Shown: positions 1 through 8,808 of the stretch, piece after piece
Position numbering within the stretch: the stretch's first letter is position 1
Layout of the letters: every line of letters begins with the position of its first letter
Notes under the pieces: generated by a model
What the model was told of the DNA's origin: nothing
Seen by the model: only the letters and a program-made list of their open reading frames with translations
The model's database searches: none
Origin: JAGOEY01 sp017997515
GTDB lineage: Bacteria > Pseudomonadota > Gammaproteobacteria > Burkholderiales > Burkholderiaceae_C
DNA: 64,000 nt
NCBI GenBank assembly: GCA_026314275.1
Contig: CP111109.1
Span: forward strand, 3,224,001 to 3,288,000
Direction of reading: 5' to 3'
Translations under genes and position numbers: made by a program

Positions 1-144
1 CTGCTGGGTATGGCCCTGGCCGAGGACATTGCCGGTGGCAGGATCGACCAGCACGCAGCCCACGCGGGGGTTGGGGTTGGAAAGAAAAAGCGCCTGGGCG
101 GCCAGCCCAAGCGCTTGTTGCATAAACGGCGCGGATGTTGTCAT
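1..144 (-). CDS. ribD: RibD, riboflavin biosynthesis deaminase/reductase (N-terminal fragment, runs off the left edge)
   Basis: Only the first 48 codons are inside the window; the gene continues past position 1. The peptide starts MTTSAPFMQQALGLA and holds SNPNPRVGCVLVDPATG at residues 22-38, the N-terminal signature of the cytidine-deaminase-like domain of RibD, which deaminates diaminohydroxyphosphoribosylaminopyrimidine in riboflavin synthesis. The zinc-binding His/Cys motifs and the reductase domain lie outside. It starts 26 bp beyond the pilE stop, in the same direction. No clear Shine-Dalgarno sequence precedes the ATG at 144. Family assignment rests on this motif only. Confidence 0.8.
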   Translation of the reverse strand, partial: MTTSAPFMQQALGLAAQALFLSNPNPRVGCVLVDPATGNVLGQGHTQQ

Positions 145-169
145 AACGCCATGGATGGTACTGCAGGGT

Positions 170-597
170 TTATTTGCCCCAGCATTCCGTAACGATGGCC
201 CCTGTTGTGACTCCATTCGCGCCGCGCAGACCATTATGTGTCAGCGTGTAGCTGCCGCATTTGTCGCCGGTTTGTCCGGTCTGTGGCGCTGCAGTGAGGG
301 TGAATGCGGTACCAGATGCAGCGCTCGCAGGGGGGATGCGACGGTGATTGCATATTGGTTCGACTGAATGGTTTTGAGTGCGTCGGGGAAGTCCGCAGTG
401 AGCGGGTAGGTTCCGGTCGCTGTGGCTGCCCGCTCCATCCATTGGGCGCCCTGCAGCAGCGCCGCGCGGGCTTCTGCCCGGTGGCCACGGCGTATGTACT
501 CGGCATAGCTGGGGTAGGCGATGGCGGCGAGGATGCCAATGATGGCCACCACGATCATCACCTCGATGAGCGTAAAGCCCTGGTGTGGATGCTTCAT
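170..597 (-). pseudogene. pilE: PilE-type type IV pilin, frameshifted at a C6 run
   Basis: The N-terminus is a classic type IV prepilin: a short leader MKHPHQG, the processing site G|FTLIE, then a hydrophobic helix (VMIVVAIIGILAAIAYPSY). The first frame is sensible to about residue 88 (NQYAITVASP) and then becomes arginine/histidine/proline-rich nonsense. The expected pilin C-terminus, with a disulphide-loop pattern (DKCGSYTLTHNGLRG ... VTECWGK), is open in the neighbouring frame and stops at 170. The two frames meet at six G on the plus strand (330-335, C6 in the gene). One extra C would give one 142-residue protein. It is the last gene of the fimT-pilVWXY1E cluster, 28 bp after pilY1. Either a real slipped or phase-variable allele or a sequencing error in a homopolymer. 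Confidence 0.85.
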
Positions 598-625
598 AAA
601 ACAGTGTGCTCCTGCTCGCGCTGGT

Positions 626-3600
626 TTAGCGCAGTTGACGCCAGCTTGGGCGCATGGATTGCTCGGGCATTCGGTTCAGATTGTCATTTTTGCCTGCGCC
701 CAGGCCCCCACCCGTCCCATCCCAAATCACTCCGCGCTTGGTAATCAGAAGCGGCGTACCGGTTTTTACGGCTGCGCGGGCGACGTTGTTGTCTGCAGCG
801 TTGTAGATGCCATCGTTGTTTATGTCGACCAGTTGAACCGAGGGCAGCTTGCCGTCCATGATGTTGATCAATGTGCGGAACTGGCTGCCAGCGCTGGTGT
901 CCACTTTGACCGGCACGCAGCTCTCGTTGATGTTGTCGCTCTCGCTGTTCTTGGTGCCCGAAGGCGACTCGGTATAGACCGCAAGAATATTGCTGCCATC
1001 AAAGAACTGCATGGGTTTGAGCAGCCGCTCGCCTTTGAATGGCAAGTCAATGAACCAGCCCTTGTAGTCCTTCCAGGTTGCCTGCTGCAGAGCCTGCGTG
1101 GCATTTACGGTCGCGAAGTCGCCGACCACCGTAGCGATGGTCTGCTGTGCAAGAGGTCTGCCATCCGCACCCATTGGGCCCACGGGTGTGGGGGTGGGCA
1201 CGCAGGTGACGGGAGCGCTGTCGCAATCGCCCGCACCTGGGTGAACCTCCAGTGAGGTCTTGTCCGACTTCATGCGGTAACGCGTGTTGTCCATCACGGA
1301 ATACAGCGTTTGCACGTTTTGCGTGATGTCGGTTCTACGGTCGTTTGCGGTGACGTTACGGCCAGTGCCAAAGGCAACCATCATGCCGCCAACCGGAATG
1401 GTCTTGGCGTTGGCACCGGTGCCTACGGTCATCATGCGGTCGTTAGCGCGCACGATGGGGGGGGCCGTGATCGGTTGCACCTGGTTGCGCGTGGTGCTTG
1501 TCAGTGCGACGGGGCCAAGCGTGGTGAATAGCGGCTTGTTGTTGCCAAAGGCCACCTTCCAGTTACTCTCTGTGGCGCTGGTCAGGTCGAATTTCCAGAG
1601 GTTGCCCAGGTTGTCGCCTGCATAAACCACGTCGGTCTTGCCGTCACCATCAAGGTCCACCAGCGTGGGCGATGCCAAGCCGTTGTCGTTGGCGTTGCCG
1701 CTGTCCGTGGTGTCGGTGGTGGCCTGGATGCGCACAAGTGCCTTGTCGCCATCAAGGTATTGCAGCAGCAGCACTGGCCGCTCGTTGGTGCTGTTGTAGC
1801 CATTGCCCATCACCACTGCCCAGCGGCCGTTGTTTAGGCGGGTGATTTGTGTGGCCTCTTGCAGGTTGGCGGGGTTGCGCCCTGGTTGGGCCACGATATT
1901 GCCGATGTCGTTGATTTCGGCTACGGCCTTCTCGCAGGCGGTTTTGGCCGTGCCTGTGAGCAATGTGCAATTGGGGGCGGCCTCGCCTTTGGCGCGGGTG
2001 CGGTCCAGAACCACCAAATTGGCCGCAGTGGCAGAGCCGAAGCCTGCAGGGTTGGTAACATCTAGCACAAAGTAGCCCTTGCCACCGGCCCCCAATGAAC
2101 CCACCAGCATGGTCTTCCAGGTGCTGCCGTCCTTGATGTCGCCCGTCATGGGTGAGCCATCTACGTAGTAGCGGTGTTGGTAGTCCTTGTCAGTCAGGTC
2201 TTTCAGCCCACTCGGTTTGCCATCCCGCACATCGCCGCCCACTACGCCGCGTGGCACATAGGCAATCAACTCTTTGCCATCCGTGGCTGAAAACCCGTGC
2301 AACATGCCGTCGTTGCCGCCGACATACAAAACAGGCGTGCGGGCTTTTTGGGCCGCCACAAAGCTTGCGTAGCCCATTGCATAACTTCCGGACGGGCGAC
2401 CGGTATACCAAATCTCGGAGTTGACCACGTCGCCCTGCCGGCTGATGCGCTCGCGCAGTGGTTTGGCTTCCGTCGTGCCCTCCAGCGTGCGGTCACCCCG
2501 GATGTAATTGACGATGTTTTGTCCCTGGGTCTTCAGGGCGGCAGTGATGGTGTCTGCAGGTTGCAGGCCCAGCAGGTGCTTCTTCTGTGCCGTGCTGTAG
2601 CTGATTTCATCCGTCGCTGTCCATTTGAATGGAATGCCTTGGCTGGTGTCGTCGCTCCAGCTCAGCACCAGCCGGTTATCAATATTTGCTTGTGTCAGTG
2701 CGTCTAGGCGTTCGGCTGTGGACTTGCCTTCCCACCCCGCGATGGTGTCGGGAAAACGGATGCACTTGAGATTGGGGTCGTCTTTTGTGGGGCACGCATA
2801 TTCTTCGGGTTCAATAGCGCGCGAGGCGGTAATCGAGCCACTCCAACCTCGTTTAGGGCTGTAGATTGACGCAAAAATGCCCGCGTTGCTTTGCGAAACG
2901 TTATAACCGCTGGTACTGCCACCCCCGGCGATTTCGTCGGGTAGGGGGGCACTTTCTTCGTTAATTTTGCCGATGATTTCGCGGAAAGCATTTTCTAATT
3001 CAGCTCCTTGCTCGATGGCGTAGAAACGACCGCGTCCATTTAAGGCAGCATGCCAAAGATCTAGAGCATTTTTATCTTCAGTATCTTTTGTCAAGTCAGG
3101 CCAGGTTGTCGTGCCTTTTGCCAATGCAGGAAAGCTACCATCGTAAATAAAAGGTGCCTTTTGCGTGGGAGCCGTAATCGAATCGTAATCCCACTTGTAG
3201 GCCAACTGACTGAAGCCAATGGTATAAGTGACCATGTGTGGCCACGTTGCTGGATTATATTTTGGATTCCAGAATTTTTTGAGTGTTACTGAGTTTGATC
3301 CGGTTCCAAATGTCTCAGTAGCGGGCGCTTCTTTGTAAACGAGCGAAGGTGTGAGTTTGTCCGAATCCTTCAGGCTTGCGCTGGATTGAAGAGGAGTTGC
3401 CCAGCTATAAAAAGCCCAGTCGGCCAACGTGGTACCCGAAGAGGTATCTCGATACAGTTCGGAATCGCTGCCGGTATAGGTGGCTGCGCCTCCTCCGATA
3501 GACAAATTAGTCGCATTGTCGCGTTTTGTTGGATCGGGAAGGGCTATCGCCGTGCCGTTCCAACGACCATCGGTCATCATGATGTGGTAGTTGCGGCGAC

Positions 3601-4501
3601 ATCCCAGGTATTCGGTACTTTTGCTGCCGGTTCCTCCTGGGTCAGTCGACCAAGGGCTATTTTTGGTCAATGACTGCCTCATATAGCTGTCTGCCTGACT
3701 GAACATGAGAGGTGATGGTGTACCGTTTTTGGGACTTAGCGTGCTAACAAAGTCGAGAAAATTCTTTCGATGCGTGTTGGCTGTTGTAGCGCCTCCTTGT
3801 AGAGATCGCATGGAGTTTATGCCCGAAGTGGTGCTGTTTACATTATTGGCCCCGGCATTACTGGTGTAAGTGTTGCCATCGGACCATTTTATTTTATTTT
3901 CTGCTCCTGTCCCAGGGGATTTTCCATTATTCCACATGGATTGCCATGATAGGCGTATTTTTCCGTCAGGAATTAATTCAGTGTCGGTGAAAACTTTATT
4001 CAAAGAATATTTAAGAACATTAATGCGACGACTTGTGGCCGGCCATGTCCCATCCGTGGGAGATGTTTCATTGGTTGCCCCACCCCAGGCAAAACAGTCG
4101 TTGGTGGTATTGTTTAGCGTAAATCCAGATGCGCAACTGTAAGTGGTTGTGCTAGTTCTCTTGGTATTGTCTATAGTCCCTTTATTTGGGTTTCTTTCTT
4201 TGGCGCAATCATTATTTGAGTTTAGATCATAACCTGATGAGCAGGTGTAAGTGATTTTGCTAGTTCGTTTGCCGTTGTTTATATTTTGAACGCATTTGTC
4301 ATCACTTTCGGCATTGGAGCAGAAATTCATACTCCCCGAGTCATCCACCGAAATAATCACATTCGGTGCCACAAACGCCGATTTGGACGTAGGCAGTGGT
4401 GGCTCTTGCACCAGTTCCAGCGCCCAGGCGGGGCTCAGCGCGGCGCCCATGGCGATGGCCAGCAGGGTCTTCTGGAAGGGAAGGTGGTTGGTACGGGGCA
4501 T
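626..4501 (-). CDS. pilY1: PilY1-like type IV pilus tip adhesin / biogenesis factor
   Basis: 1291 residues. A signal peptide (about 1-27, ending SPAWA) is followed by a von Willebrand A-like start with the MIDAS motif DDSGSM at 53-58. The C-terminal half is the PilY beta-propeller: VLYVGGNDGMLHGFSATDG, then VDLDGDGKTDVVYAGD, an EF-hand-like calcium loop near residue 947, and a second DxNxDG loop near 1228. PilY1 proteins sit at the pilus tip with the minor pilins and control retraction and adhesion. An AAGGAG ribosome site lies just before the ATG. Odd: two 22-23-residue cysteine-bearing repeats (residues 78-99 and 114-136) follow directly after the MIDAS motif, and the DNA of the N-terminal half (about 2900-4330) is visibly richer in A/T than the C-terminal half, suggesting a mosaic, variable N-terminus. 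Confidence 0.93.
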   Translation of the reverse strand: MPRTNHLPFQKTLLAIAMGAALSPAWALELVQEPPLPTSKSAFVAPNVIISVDDSGSMNFCSNAESDDKCVQNINNGKRTSKITYTCSSGYDLNSNNDCAKERNPNKGTIDNTKRTSTTTYSCASGFTLNNTTNDCFAWGGATNETSPTDGTWPATSRRINVLKYSLNKVFTDTELIPDGKIRLSWQSMWNNGKSPGTGAENKIKWSDGNTYTSNAGANNVNSTTSGINSMRSLQGGATTANTHRKNFLDFVSTLSPKNGTPSPLMFSQADSYMRQSLTKNSPWSTDPGGTGSKSTEYLGCRRNYHIMMTDGRWNGTAIALPDPTKRDNATNLSIGGGAATYTGSDSELYRDTSSGTTLADWAFYSWATPLQSSASLKDSDKLTPSLVYKEAPATETFGTGSNSVTLKKFWNPKYNPATWPHMVTYTIGFSQLAYKWDYDSITAPTQKAPFIYDGSFPALAKGTTTWPDLTKDTEDKNALDLWHAALNGRGRFYAIEQGAELENAFREIIGKINEESAPLPDEIAGGGSTSGYNVSQSNAGIFASIYSPKRGWSGSITASRAIEPEEYACPTKDDPNLKCIRFPDTIAGWEGKSTAERLDALTQANIDNRLVLSWSDDTSQGIPFKWTATDEISYSTAQKKHLLGLQPADTITAALKTQGQNIVNYIRGDRTLEGTTEAKPLRERISRQGDVVNSEIWYTGRPSGSYAMGYASFVAAQKARTPVLYVGGNDGMLHGFSATDGKELIAYVPRGVVGGDVRDGKPSGLKDLTDKDYQHRYYVDGSPMTGDIKDGSTWKTMLVGSLGAGGKGYFVLDVTNPAGFGSATAANLVVLDRTRAKGEAAPNCTLLTGTAKTACEKAVAEINDIGNIVAQPGRNPANLQEATQITRLNNGRWAVVMGNGYNSTNERPVLLLQYLDGDKALVRIQATTDTTDSGNANDNGLASPTLVDLDGDGKTDVVYAGDNLGNLWKFDLTSATESNWKVAFGNNKPLFTTLGPVALTSTTRNQVQPITAPPIVRANDRMMTVGTGANAKTIPVGGMMVAFGTGRNVTANDRRTDITQNVQTLYSVMDNTRYRMKSDKTSLEVHPGAGDCDSAPVTCVPTPTPVGPMGADGRPLAQQTIATVVGDFATVNATQALQQATWKDYKGWFIDLPFKGERLLKPMQFFDGSNILAVYTESPSGTKNSESDNINESCVPVKVDTSAGSQFRTLINIMDGKLPSVQLVDINNDGIYNAADNNVARAAVKTGTPLLITKRGVIWDGTGGGLGAGKNDNLNRMPEQSMRPSWRQLR
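4094..4270 (-). repeat. Two cysteine-containing repeats inside PilY1
   Basis: Residues 78-99 (KRTSKITYTCSSGYDL then NSNNDC) and 114-136 (KRTSTTTYSCASGFTL then NNTTNDC) are two copies of the same unit with a period of 36 residues. Each has two cysteines about a dozen residues apart, so each could be a small disulphide loop displayed next to the MIDAS face. The coding DNA is A/T-rich for this window. Confidence 0.8.
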
Positions 4502-4573
4502 GGTGTGCTCCTTCAGGGTGGATCAAAAAATAAGAGTGAAATGACTTTTAGTGCTTGACTAGCAAGCGCTGTA

Positions 4574-4590
4574 AGCTACCAATTTGATAG
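4574..4590. repeat. Short palindromic repeat (CTATCAA/TTGATAG family), pilX-pilY1 gap
   Basis: AGCTACCAATTTGATAG, a member of the family that ends in TTGATAG or GCTATCAA and recurs through this window. It sits in the 106-bp gap between pilX and pilY1, upstream of the pilY1 ribosome site. Function unknown. Confidence 0.5.
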
Positions 4591-4607
4591 TTAAATTGCG
4601 CATCATT

Positions 4608-5360
4608 TCAATCCTTTTTTCGTTGGCGGGCATAGGTTTCTTGCAGTACGACGGTGGTGCCAGGCCTGGGGCCGATGGCCAGCGCCGTGATGCGGTAGAC
4701 GACATACACATCAAGGTTCAGCGGCAATTGGCTGGTGGTGGCGTCGACGATCAGGTTGGCGCTTTTGGCTTTGTCGCTGTAGCGCAGAACTTCGATCCAG
4801 TACCAGCCGCCTTCTCCGGCTGTACTGTTGGCCAGGATAGGGTTGAGCTGTCCTGCTGTGGTGGTGTTGGCCGCGCCGGTGAACTGGCCGTAGCGGGCGC
4901 CTACGGGCATCAGGTCGGACAGCGGCACTTCTCCCAGGGTCGTGTCGGCGGCAGGTTTGACGGTGGTGGCTGCTGTGGCGTAGTTCCAGAAGTCTTGCCG
5001 CCCCACGCGCCGCGCGCACAGGCCATCTCTGCAGCGCGTGGGCTCAGCTTGCAGCGTGGTAATCAGGAGGTTGATGTCCTCGGAACTGGTTGGAAACTGC
5101 AAACTAGTGCTGTACGCCCGGCATGGGGGGGCACCACAGGCATTGCCATCGGCCATTTCGCCGCGGATATCGAGTTCAGCGTCCTGCATCAGCGCCTGGG
5201 CAGCCTCGAAGGCGCGCTGGTAGCTCGCGTCATTGCCCACCACCATTTCATTAAATAGCGAGGTGCGCGATGCCCACAGCGCCAGCAACATCGAGAGCAT
5301 GACAAAGATGATGACAATGAACAGTGCTACGCCACGCTGGCGCCCGGCAACGGCGTACAA
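4608..5360 (-). CDS. pilX: PilX-like minor pilin assembly protein
   Basis: About 250 residues. Near the N-terminus, RQRGVALFIVIIFVMLSM is a prepilin-like hydrophobic helix, followed by ASRTSLFNEMVVGND and AFEAAQALMQDAELD, typical of PilX, a minor pilin that works with PilV, PilW and PilY1 to prime pilus assembly. The start is uncertain: the open frame begins at a TTG with no ribosome site, 97 bp after pilW. An ATG at 5422 lies in the next frame. It would join this frame if the G7/G5 tract at 5385-5397 had one more base, giving a leader that reads through HRQPLYAVAGRQRG. The coordinates given are the longest uninterrupted frame. Confidence 0.85.
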   Translation of the reverse strand: MYAVAGRQRGVALFIVIIFVMLSMLLALWASRTSLFNEMVVGNDASYQRAFEAAQALMQDAELDIRGEMADGNACGAPPCRAYSTSLQFPTSSEDINLLITTLQAEPTRCRDGLCARRVGRQDFWNYATAATTVKPAADTTLGEVPLSDLMPVGARYGQFTGAANTTTAGQLNPILANSTAGEGGWYWIEVLRYSDKAKSANLIVDATTSQLPLNLDVYVVYRITALAIGPRPGTTVVLQETYARQRKKD

Positions 5361-5457
5361 GGGTTGCCTGTGACCGCTGCTGGCGGGGGGGCGGGGGCCG
5401 CGAGGATCGGTTGGTGTGGCATGGTGGCGGGGTGGCTGTGTTCGGGTGGCGGGCGCA

Positions 5458-6327
5458 TCAGAGCAGCCCCTGGCTGCGCAACTGGAAGGTGTTGCGAAAG
5501 AGCAGATGCATGCGGTTCTGGCGTGTGCCGGTGAGGGTGGTCATGTCCACACTGTCGCCCTTGCAGTCGGTGTAGCTGCTGCCGGCGGGCATGCTAACCA
5601 CCTCGCTGCCATGCAGCACCAGGCACACTTGCACACCCTGCACGCGGCGCCACGTGGCGTCAGTTGCAGAGGTGGGCATGTCGCTTCCCTTGATGTATTG
5701 CACCTTGGGGCCGGTGGCGTCGATGGTTTGCACCAGGTAGGTGACTTGAAACTCTGCGACGTTTTGCGCAATCGGCTGGACAGTGGCTGCATTGCCAGCA
5801 CATTCCAGATTGCCATTGGCAAGGGTGAAAATGCTTTCGATCCGCTCGTCGGTCTTGGTGTTGGCCGGGGCACCCACACAGTTGCGTGCCAGAAAGTCGG
5901 TGCCGATGACAGAGCTTGTGGCGTTGTCGGCAAAGAAGACGTTGTCCTGGTAGCGCCGGAAACCGATGGTCATGGTGTCGGTGCCCCCCATGATGGCGTC
6001 TTGCTGCGTGAAGCTGTTGCCACCGCCGTGCGCATCGGCCTTGACTTCAAACGCCACGGCGCTAAGTACGTCGGTGCCGGTGGTTCCCGTCGGGTCGGGG
6101 TTCAAATACAGCGAGCCAGCTTGGCGCAGTTGCTGGCCAACGTTGCGCAGGATGGAGGCACCTTGCTGCTGAATACCACTGGCGTCGCTGACGCTGCCCG
6201 AAATGCCGCGCGAGACCATCAAGGCACCCATGCCTACGGCGACGACCAGCAGGCCGATGGACAAGCCGACCATCAGCTCGATCAGTGTTACGCCGCGTTG
6301 TCGGCGGAGTGTTTGAAGGGTTTTCAT
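5458..6327 (-). CDS. pilW: PilW-like minor pilin assembly protein
   Basis: 289 residues. The N-terminus MKTLQTLRRQRGVTLIELMV has a prepilin cleavage site (G|VTLIE) and a long hydrophobic helix (MVGLSIGLLVVAVGMGALMV). PilW is a minor type IV pilin acting with PilV and PilX in initiation of pilus assembly at the inner membrane. The downstream domain carries the conserved middle of the family (GIQQQGASILRNVGQQLRQAG). Third gene of the fimT-pilV-pilW-pilX-pilY1-pilE order, 62 bp after pilV. Confidence 0.9.
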   Translation of the reverse strand: MKTLQTLRRQRGVTLIELMVGLSIGLLVVAVGMGALMVSRGISGSVSDASGIQQQGASILRNVGQQLRQAGSLYLNPDPTGTTGTDVLSAVAFEVKADAHGGGNSFTQQDAIMGGTDTMTIGFRRYQDNVFFADNATSSVIGTDFLARNCVGAPANTKTDERIESIFTLANGNLECAGNAATVQPIAQNVAEFQVTYLVQTIDATGPKVQYIKGSDMPTSATDATWRRVQGVQVCLVLHGSEVVSMPAGSSYTDCKGDSVDMTTLTGTRQNRMHLLFRNTFQLRSQGLL

Positions 6328-6389
6328 GTTGTAGAGCTTGCTGAATAAGCGCTAGTTGCTATGATTTTTGATGGCATGTGCGGTTTTCA

Positions 6390-7043
6390 CTACGAGCAGT
6401 AAAGTGCTTTTATGCCGCTGCCGTTGTCGTAAGGTGCACAGCGTGCAGCAACGGGGATGTACTGCAAGTGGCAGGTGTTGTTGGCAGGGCAGGCGTTGGT
6501 GGTGTCGGTTCCCGACGTAAAGGTGCCGTCGGCAGCGCGTAACTTGCTTGCGTCGATGTCGTCGGTTTTGGTGCCTGCACGCTCGTTTTCACGCCAAGCA
6601 ATCATCACCCCGAGTTGGCGACGGTTGGCGTCGGTGGTTTCGCCTGGGGCGAGGAAGATGCTGGCCTGCCCTCCAGGAAGGGCTTGCTCCACGGTTGTTT
6701 TCCATTGTTTCAGGTCGTACTGTGCTTGCTCCCCAGGGGTGCAGGTTGTGGTGCTGCAGTTGGTGGCAGCGGTCAGGTCGCTGCCCTTTTTGTCGTAAGC
6801 AGACTCGTAGCTTTTGATGCTCATGAGTGCGTTGGGGTTCACCTTCATGCGCTCACCCAAGTCTTCAATCAGGCGGATGGCCTGGGCACGGCGCACGGAG
6901 GTCTGGGTATCTGCCAAGGTGCGCATTTGCACACCGACAACACCCAGAATTCCCAGGGCCACCACAACGATGGCAACCAGGGATTCGATCAGGGTAATGC
7001 CGCGCTGACGGCACATGGGCGGGGAGGGCATGGGCATTAGCAT
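6390..7043 (-). CDS. pilV: PilV-like type IV pilus modification protein
   Basis: 217 residues if the first ATG is used; later ATGs at 7037, 7031 and 7016 are also possible because the leader MLMPMPSPPMCRQRG is methionine-rich. The prepilin motif G|ITLIESLVAIVVVALGIL is clear and is followed by MRTLADTQTSVRRAQ and AIRLIEDLGERMKVNP, typical of PilV minor pilins. The first ATG overlaps the fimT stop by 7 bp, so the two genes are translationally linked. Confidence 0.9.
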   Translation of the reverse strand: MLMPMPSPPMCRQRGITLIESLVAIVVVALGILGVVGVQMRTLADTQTSVRRAQAIRLIEDLGERMKVNPNALMSIKSYESAYDKKGSDLTAATNCSTTTCTPGEQAQYDLKQWKTTVEQALPGGQASIFLAPGETTDANRRQLGVMIAWRENERAGTKTDDIDASKLRAADGTFTSGTDTTNACPANNTCHLQYIPVAARCAPYDNGSGIKALYCS

Positions 7044-7636
7044 GGTGTGTTTTCGGGAGGGGTGATTCGGATACGGCCGCCGGAACTCATGCAGAGCCCG
7101 CGCGTGGCCGGGTTGGACGTGGACTTGCCCTTAGGGACGAAGCTGAAACTGAGGTAGGTGCCATCTACCAGCCCCCAGCGGTTGATCTTGATGGTCTCTG
7201 CGCCGCCCTTGCGGGTGATATCCAGGTTGGCAGGGGCGTCGTAACGCTGCAGGACGGGCTCTGCGCTGGCGCAAGCACCATTCCCGTTCGTGTCCTCGCA
7301 GACAAACCAGCCGCAGCCCCAGTCTGTTTTTACGGTGGTTATCGTGCAGCCGTTGGTATTGGTGGGCAGCTTCTCGATAGCCACTTGCCCCCCCCGTTTG
7401 ATGGCTTCAGATCGTGCGTAATACAAGGTGGATTGCAGTTGCTCAACAGCTTGCCGCACTCGCCAGCGCTCAATGATGGGCGTAAAGCTGGGGGCGGCCA
7501 GTGTTGCTAGGACGGCCAAAATAGCAACCACCACCATCACTTCAATCAAAGTGAAACCCCTTAAATATGTCTGGCTGTATCGGTGTGGCTGCAGGTGGCG
7601 CATGGGGTTTTGATCGGAAATGGGTGCACTGATCAT
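7037..7636 (-). CDS. fimT: FimT/GspH-type pseudopilin
   Basis: About 199 residues from the ATG at 7636; a shorter start at 7603 (MRHLQPHRY) gives a more usual prepilin leader, and neither has a strong ribosome site. The motif RG|FTLIEVMVVVAILAVLATL is the prepilin cleavage site plus helix. The rest follows the FimT/GspH pattern (PSFTPIIERWRVRQAVEQL, YYARSEAIKRG). FimT is an accessory pilin, and in some species binds DNA for natural transformation. First gene of the minor-pilin operon, divergent from the metallopeptidase gene at 7772. Confidence 0.88.
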   Translation of the reverse strand: MISAPISDQNPMRHLQPHRYSQTYLRGFTLIEVMVVVAILAVLATLAAPSFTPIIERWRVRQAVEQLQSTLYYARSEAIKRGGQVAIEKLPTNTNGCTITTVKTDWGCGWFVCEDTNGNGACASAEPVLQRYDAPANLDITRKGGAETIKINRWGLVDGTYLSFSFVPKGKSTSNPATRGLCMSSGGRIRITPPENTPC

Positions 7637-7771
7637 AAGTTCATGCAACGGTTTGTAAGTTTCCGTTGATCCGAGGAATCGCGCCGTTCAGCGGATGGTG
7701 TCCCGGTGAACGGGTGGGTTTCGCTGGGGGTACTATCCACCCCCAACGCACCACAGGCACAGGAGATCGAC

Positions 7772-8653
7772 ATGAAATGGGAAGGCAACCGCGAATCCGA
7801 CAACGTCGAAGACCAGCGCTCGGGTGGCGGGGGCGGTGGTGGGTTTCCGCTGGGGGGGCGCAGCATTGGGATTGGCACCATCGTGGTGGCGCTGCTGGGC
7901 GGTTGGGTGCTGGGGGTGAATCCGCTGACTTTGCTGGGCATGCTGAGTGGTGGTGGCTCCGAGCCCTATGTGCAGCAGCAACAGCAGGCTCCGCAACGAC
8001 CACCCGCGGATGACCGGCTGGCGAAGTTTGTGTCCACGGTGCTGGCCGACACGGAAGACGTGTGGCGGCAGGAGTTCACCAAGATCGGCCAGACCTACCA
8101 AGACCCGCGTCTGGTGCTGTTCCGGGGTGCCACGTCCACTGCCTGCGGGCAGGGCCAGGCGGCGATGGGGCCGTTTTACTGCCCGGGGGACCAGAAGGTC
8201 TACATCGATCTGGGTTTTTACGAAACGCTCAAGAACCGGCTGGGTGCGCCGGGTGAGTTTGCGCAGGCGTATGTGATTGCGCACGAGGTGGGCCACCATG
8301 TTCAGAACCTGCTCGGCATCAGCGAGAAGATGGATGCCATGCGTGGCCGCGTGAGCCAGACGCAGTACAACGCGCTGAGTGTGCGGCTGGAGTTGCAGGC
8401 CGACTGTTTTGCGGGCGTCTGGGCCCACAAGTCGCAGGAGTCGCGTCAGACGTTGGAGGCCGGAGATATCGAGTCGGCCATGAACGCCGCCGCCAAGATT
8501 GGCGACGACGCGCTGCAGCGGTCGCAGGGTGGAGCGGTGGTGCCCGACAGCTTCACCCATGGCACCAGCGCGCAACGCCAGCGCTGGTTTAACGCAGGTT
8601 TGCAGTCGGGCAGCATACGTGCCTGCGACACATTTAATGCCAAAAATTTATAG
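7772..8653 (+). CDS. ypfJ: YpfJ-family neutral zinc metallopeptidase (membrane-anchored)
   Basis: 293 residues from the ATG at 7772, which follows an AGGAG ribosome site. A glycine-rich N-terminus (RSGGGGGGGFPLGGRSIGI) leads into one membrane helix (GTIVVALLGGWVLGV). The catalytic zinc motif HEVGHH is in YVIAHEVGHHVQNLLG, and FYETLKNRLGAPGEFAQAY precedes it. The pattern is that of the KPN_02809/YpfJ family (PF04228), whose substrate is not known. ELQADCFAGVWAH after the motif probably supplies the third zinc ligand region. Confidence 0.92.
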   Translation: MKWEGNRESDNVEDQRSGGGGGGGFPLGGRSIGIGTIVVALLGGWVLGVNPLTLLGMLSGGGSEPYVQQQQQAPQRPPADDRLAKFVSTVLADTEDVWRQEFTKIGQTYQDPRLVLFRGATSTACGQGQAAMGPFYCPGDQKVYIDLGFYETLKNRLGAPGEFAQAYVIAHEVGHHVQNLLGISEKMDAMRGRVSQTQYNALSVRLELQADCFAGVWAHKSQESRQTLEAGDIESAMNAAAKIGDDALQRSQGGAVVPDSFTHGTSAQRQRWFNAGLQSGSIRACDTFNAKNL

Positions 8654-8654
8654 C

Positions 8655-8745
8655 CAAATGGGCCTCTGGTGCACGTTTTATATGCGCAAGTAGCTATAAA
8701 AATAATAGCTATATGCTTGCGCTGGCTGCAGCGCCGCGCCATGAA
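8655..8745. repeat. Palindromic intergenic repeat containing TAGCTATAAAAATAATAGCTA
   Basis: The ypfJ-rhlE gap holds an inverted repeat (TAGCTAT ... ATAGCTA at 8691-8711) flanked by sequence (tatgcgcaag ... cttgcgctgg) that is itself roughly self-complementary. It belongs to the family of short TAGCTAT/CTATCAA elements found between genes throughout this window. It may act as a transcript end or stability element; no function is shown here. Confidence 0.55.
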
Positions 8746-8808
8746 CCCTGGCACCGCGTGCGGGTGAAAATTTGCCAAAACGCGTCCGGTGCGACAATAG
8801 CGGGCTAA

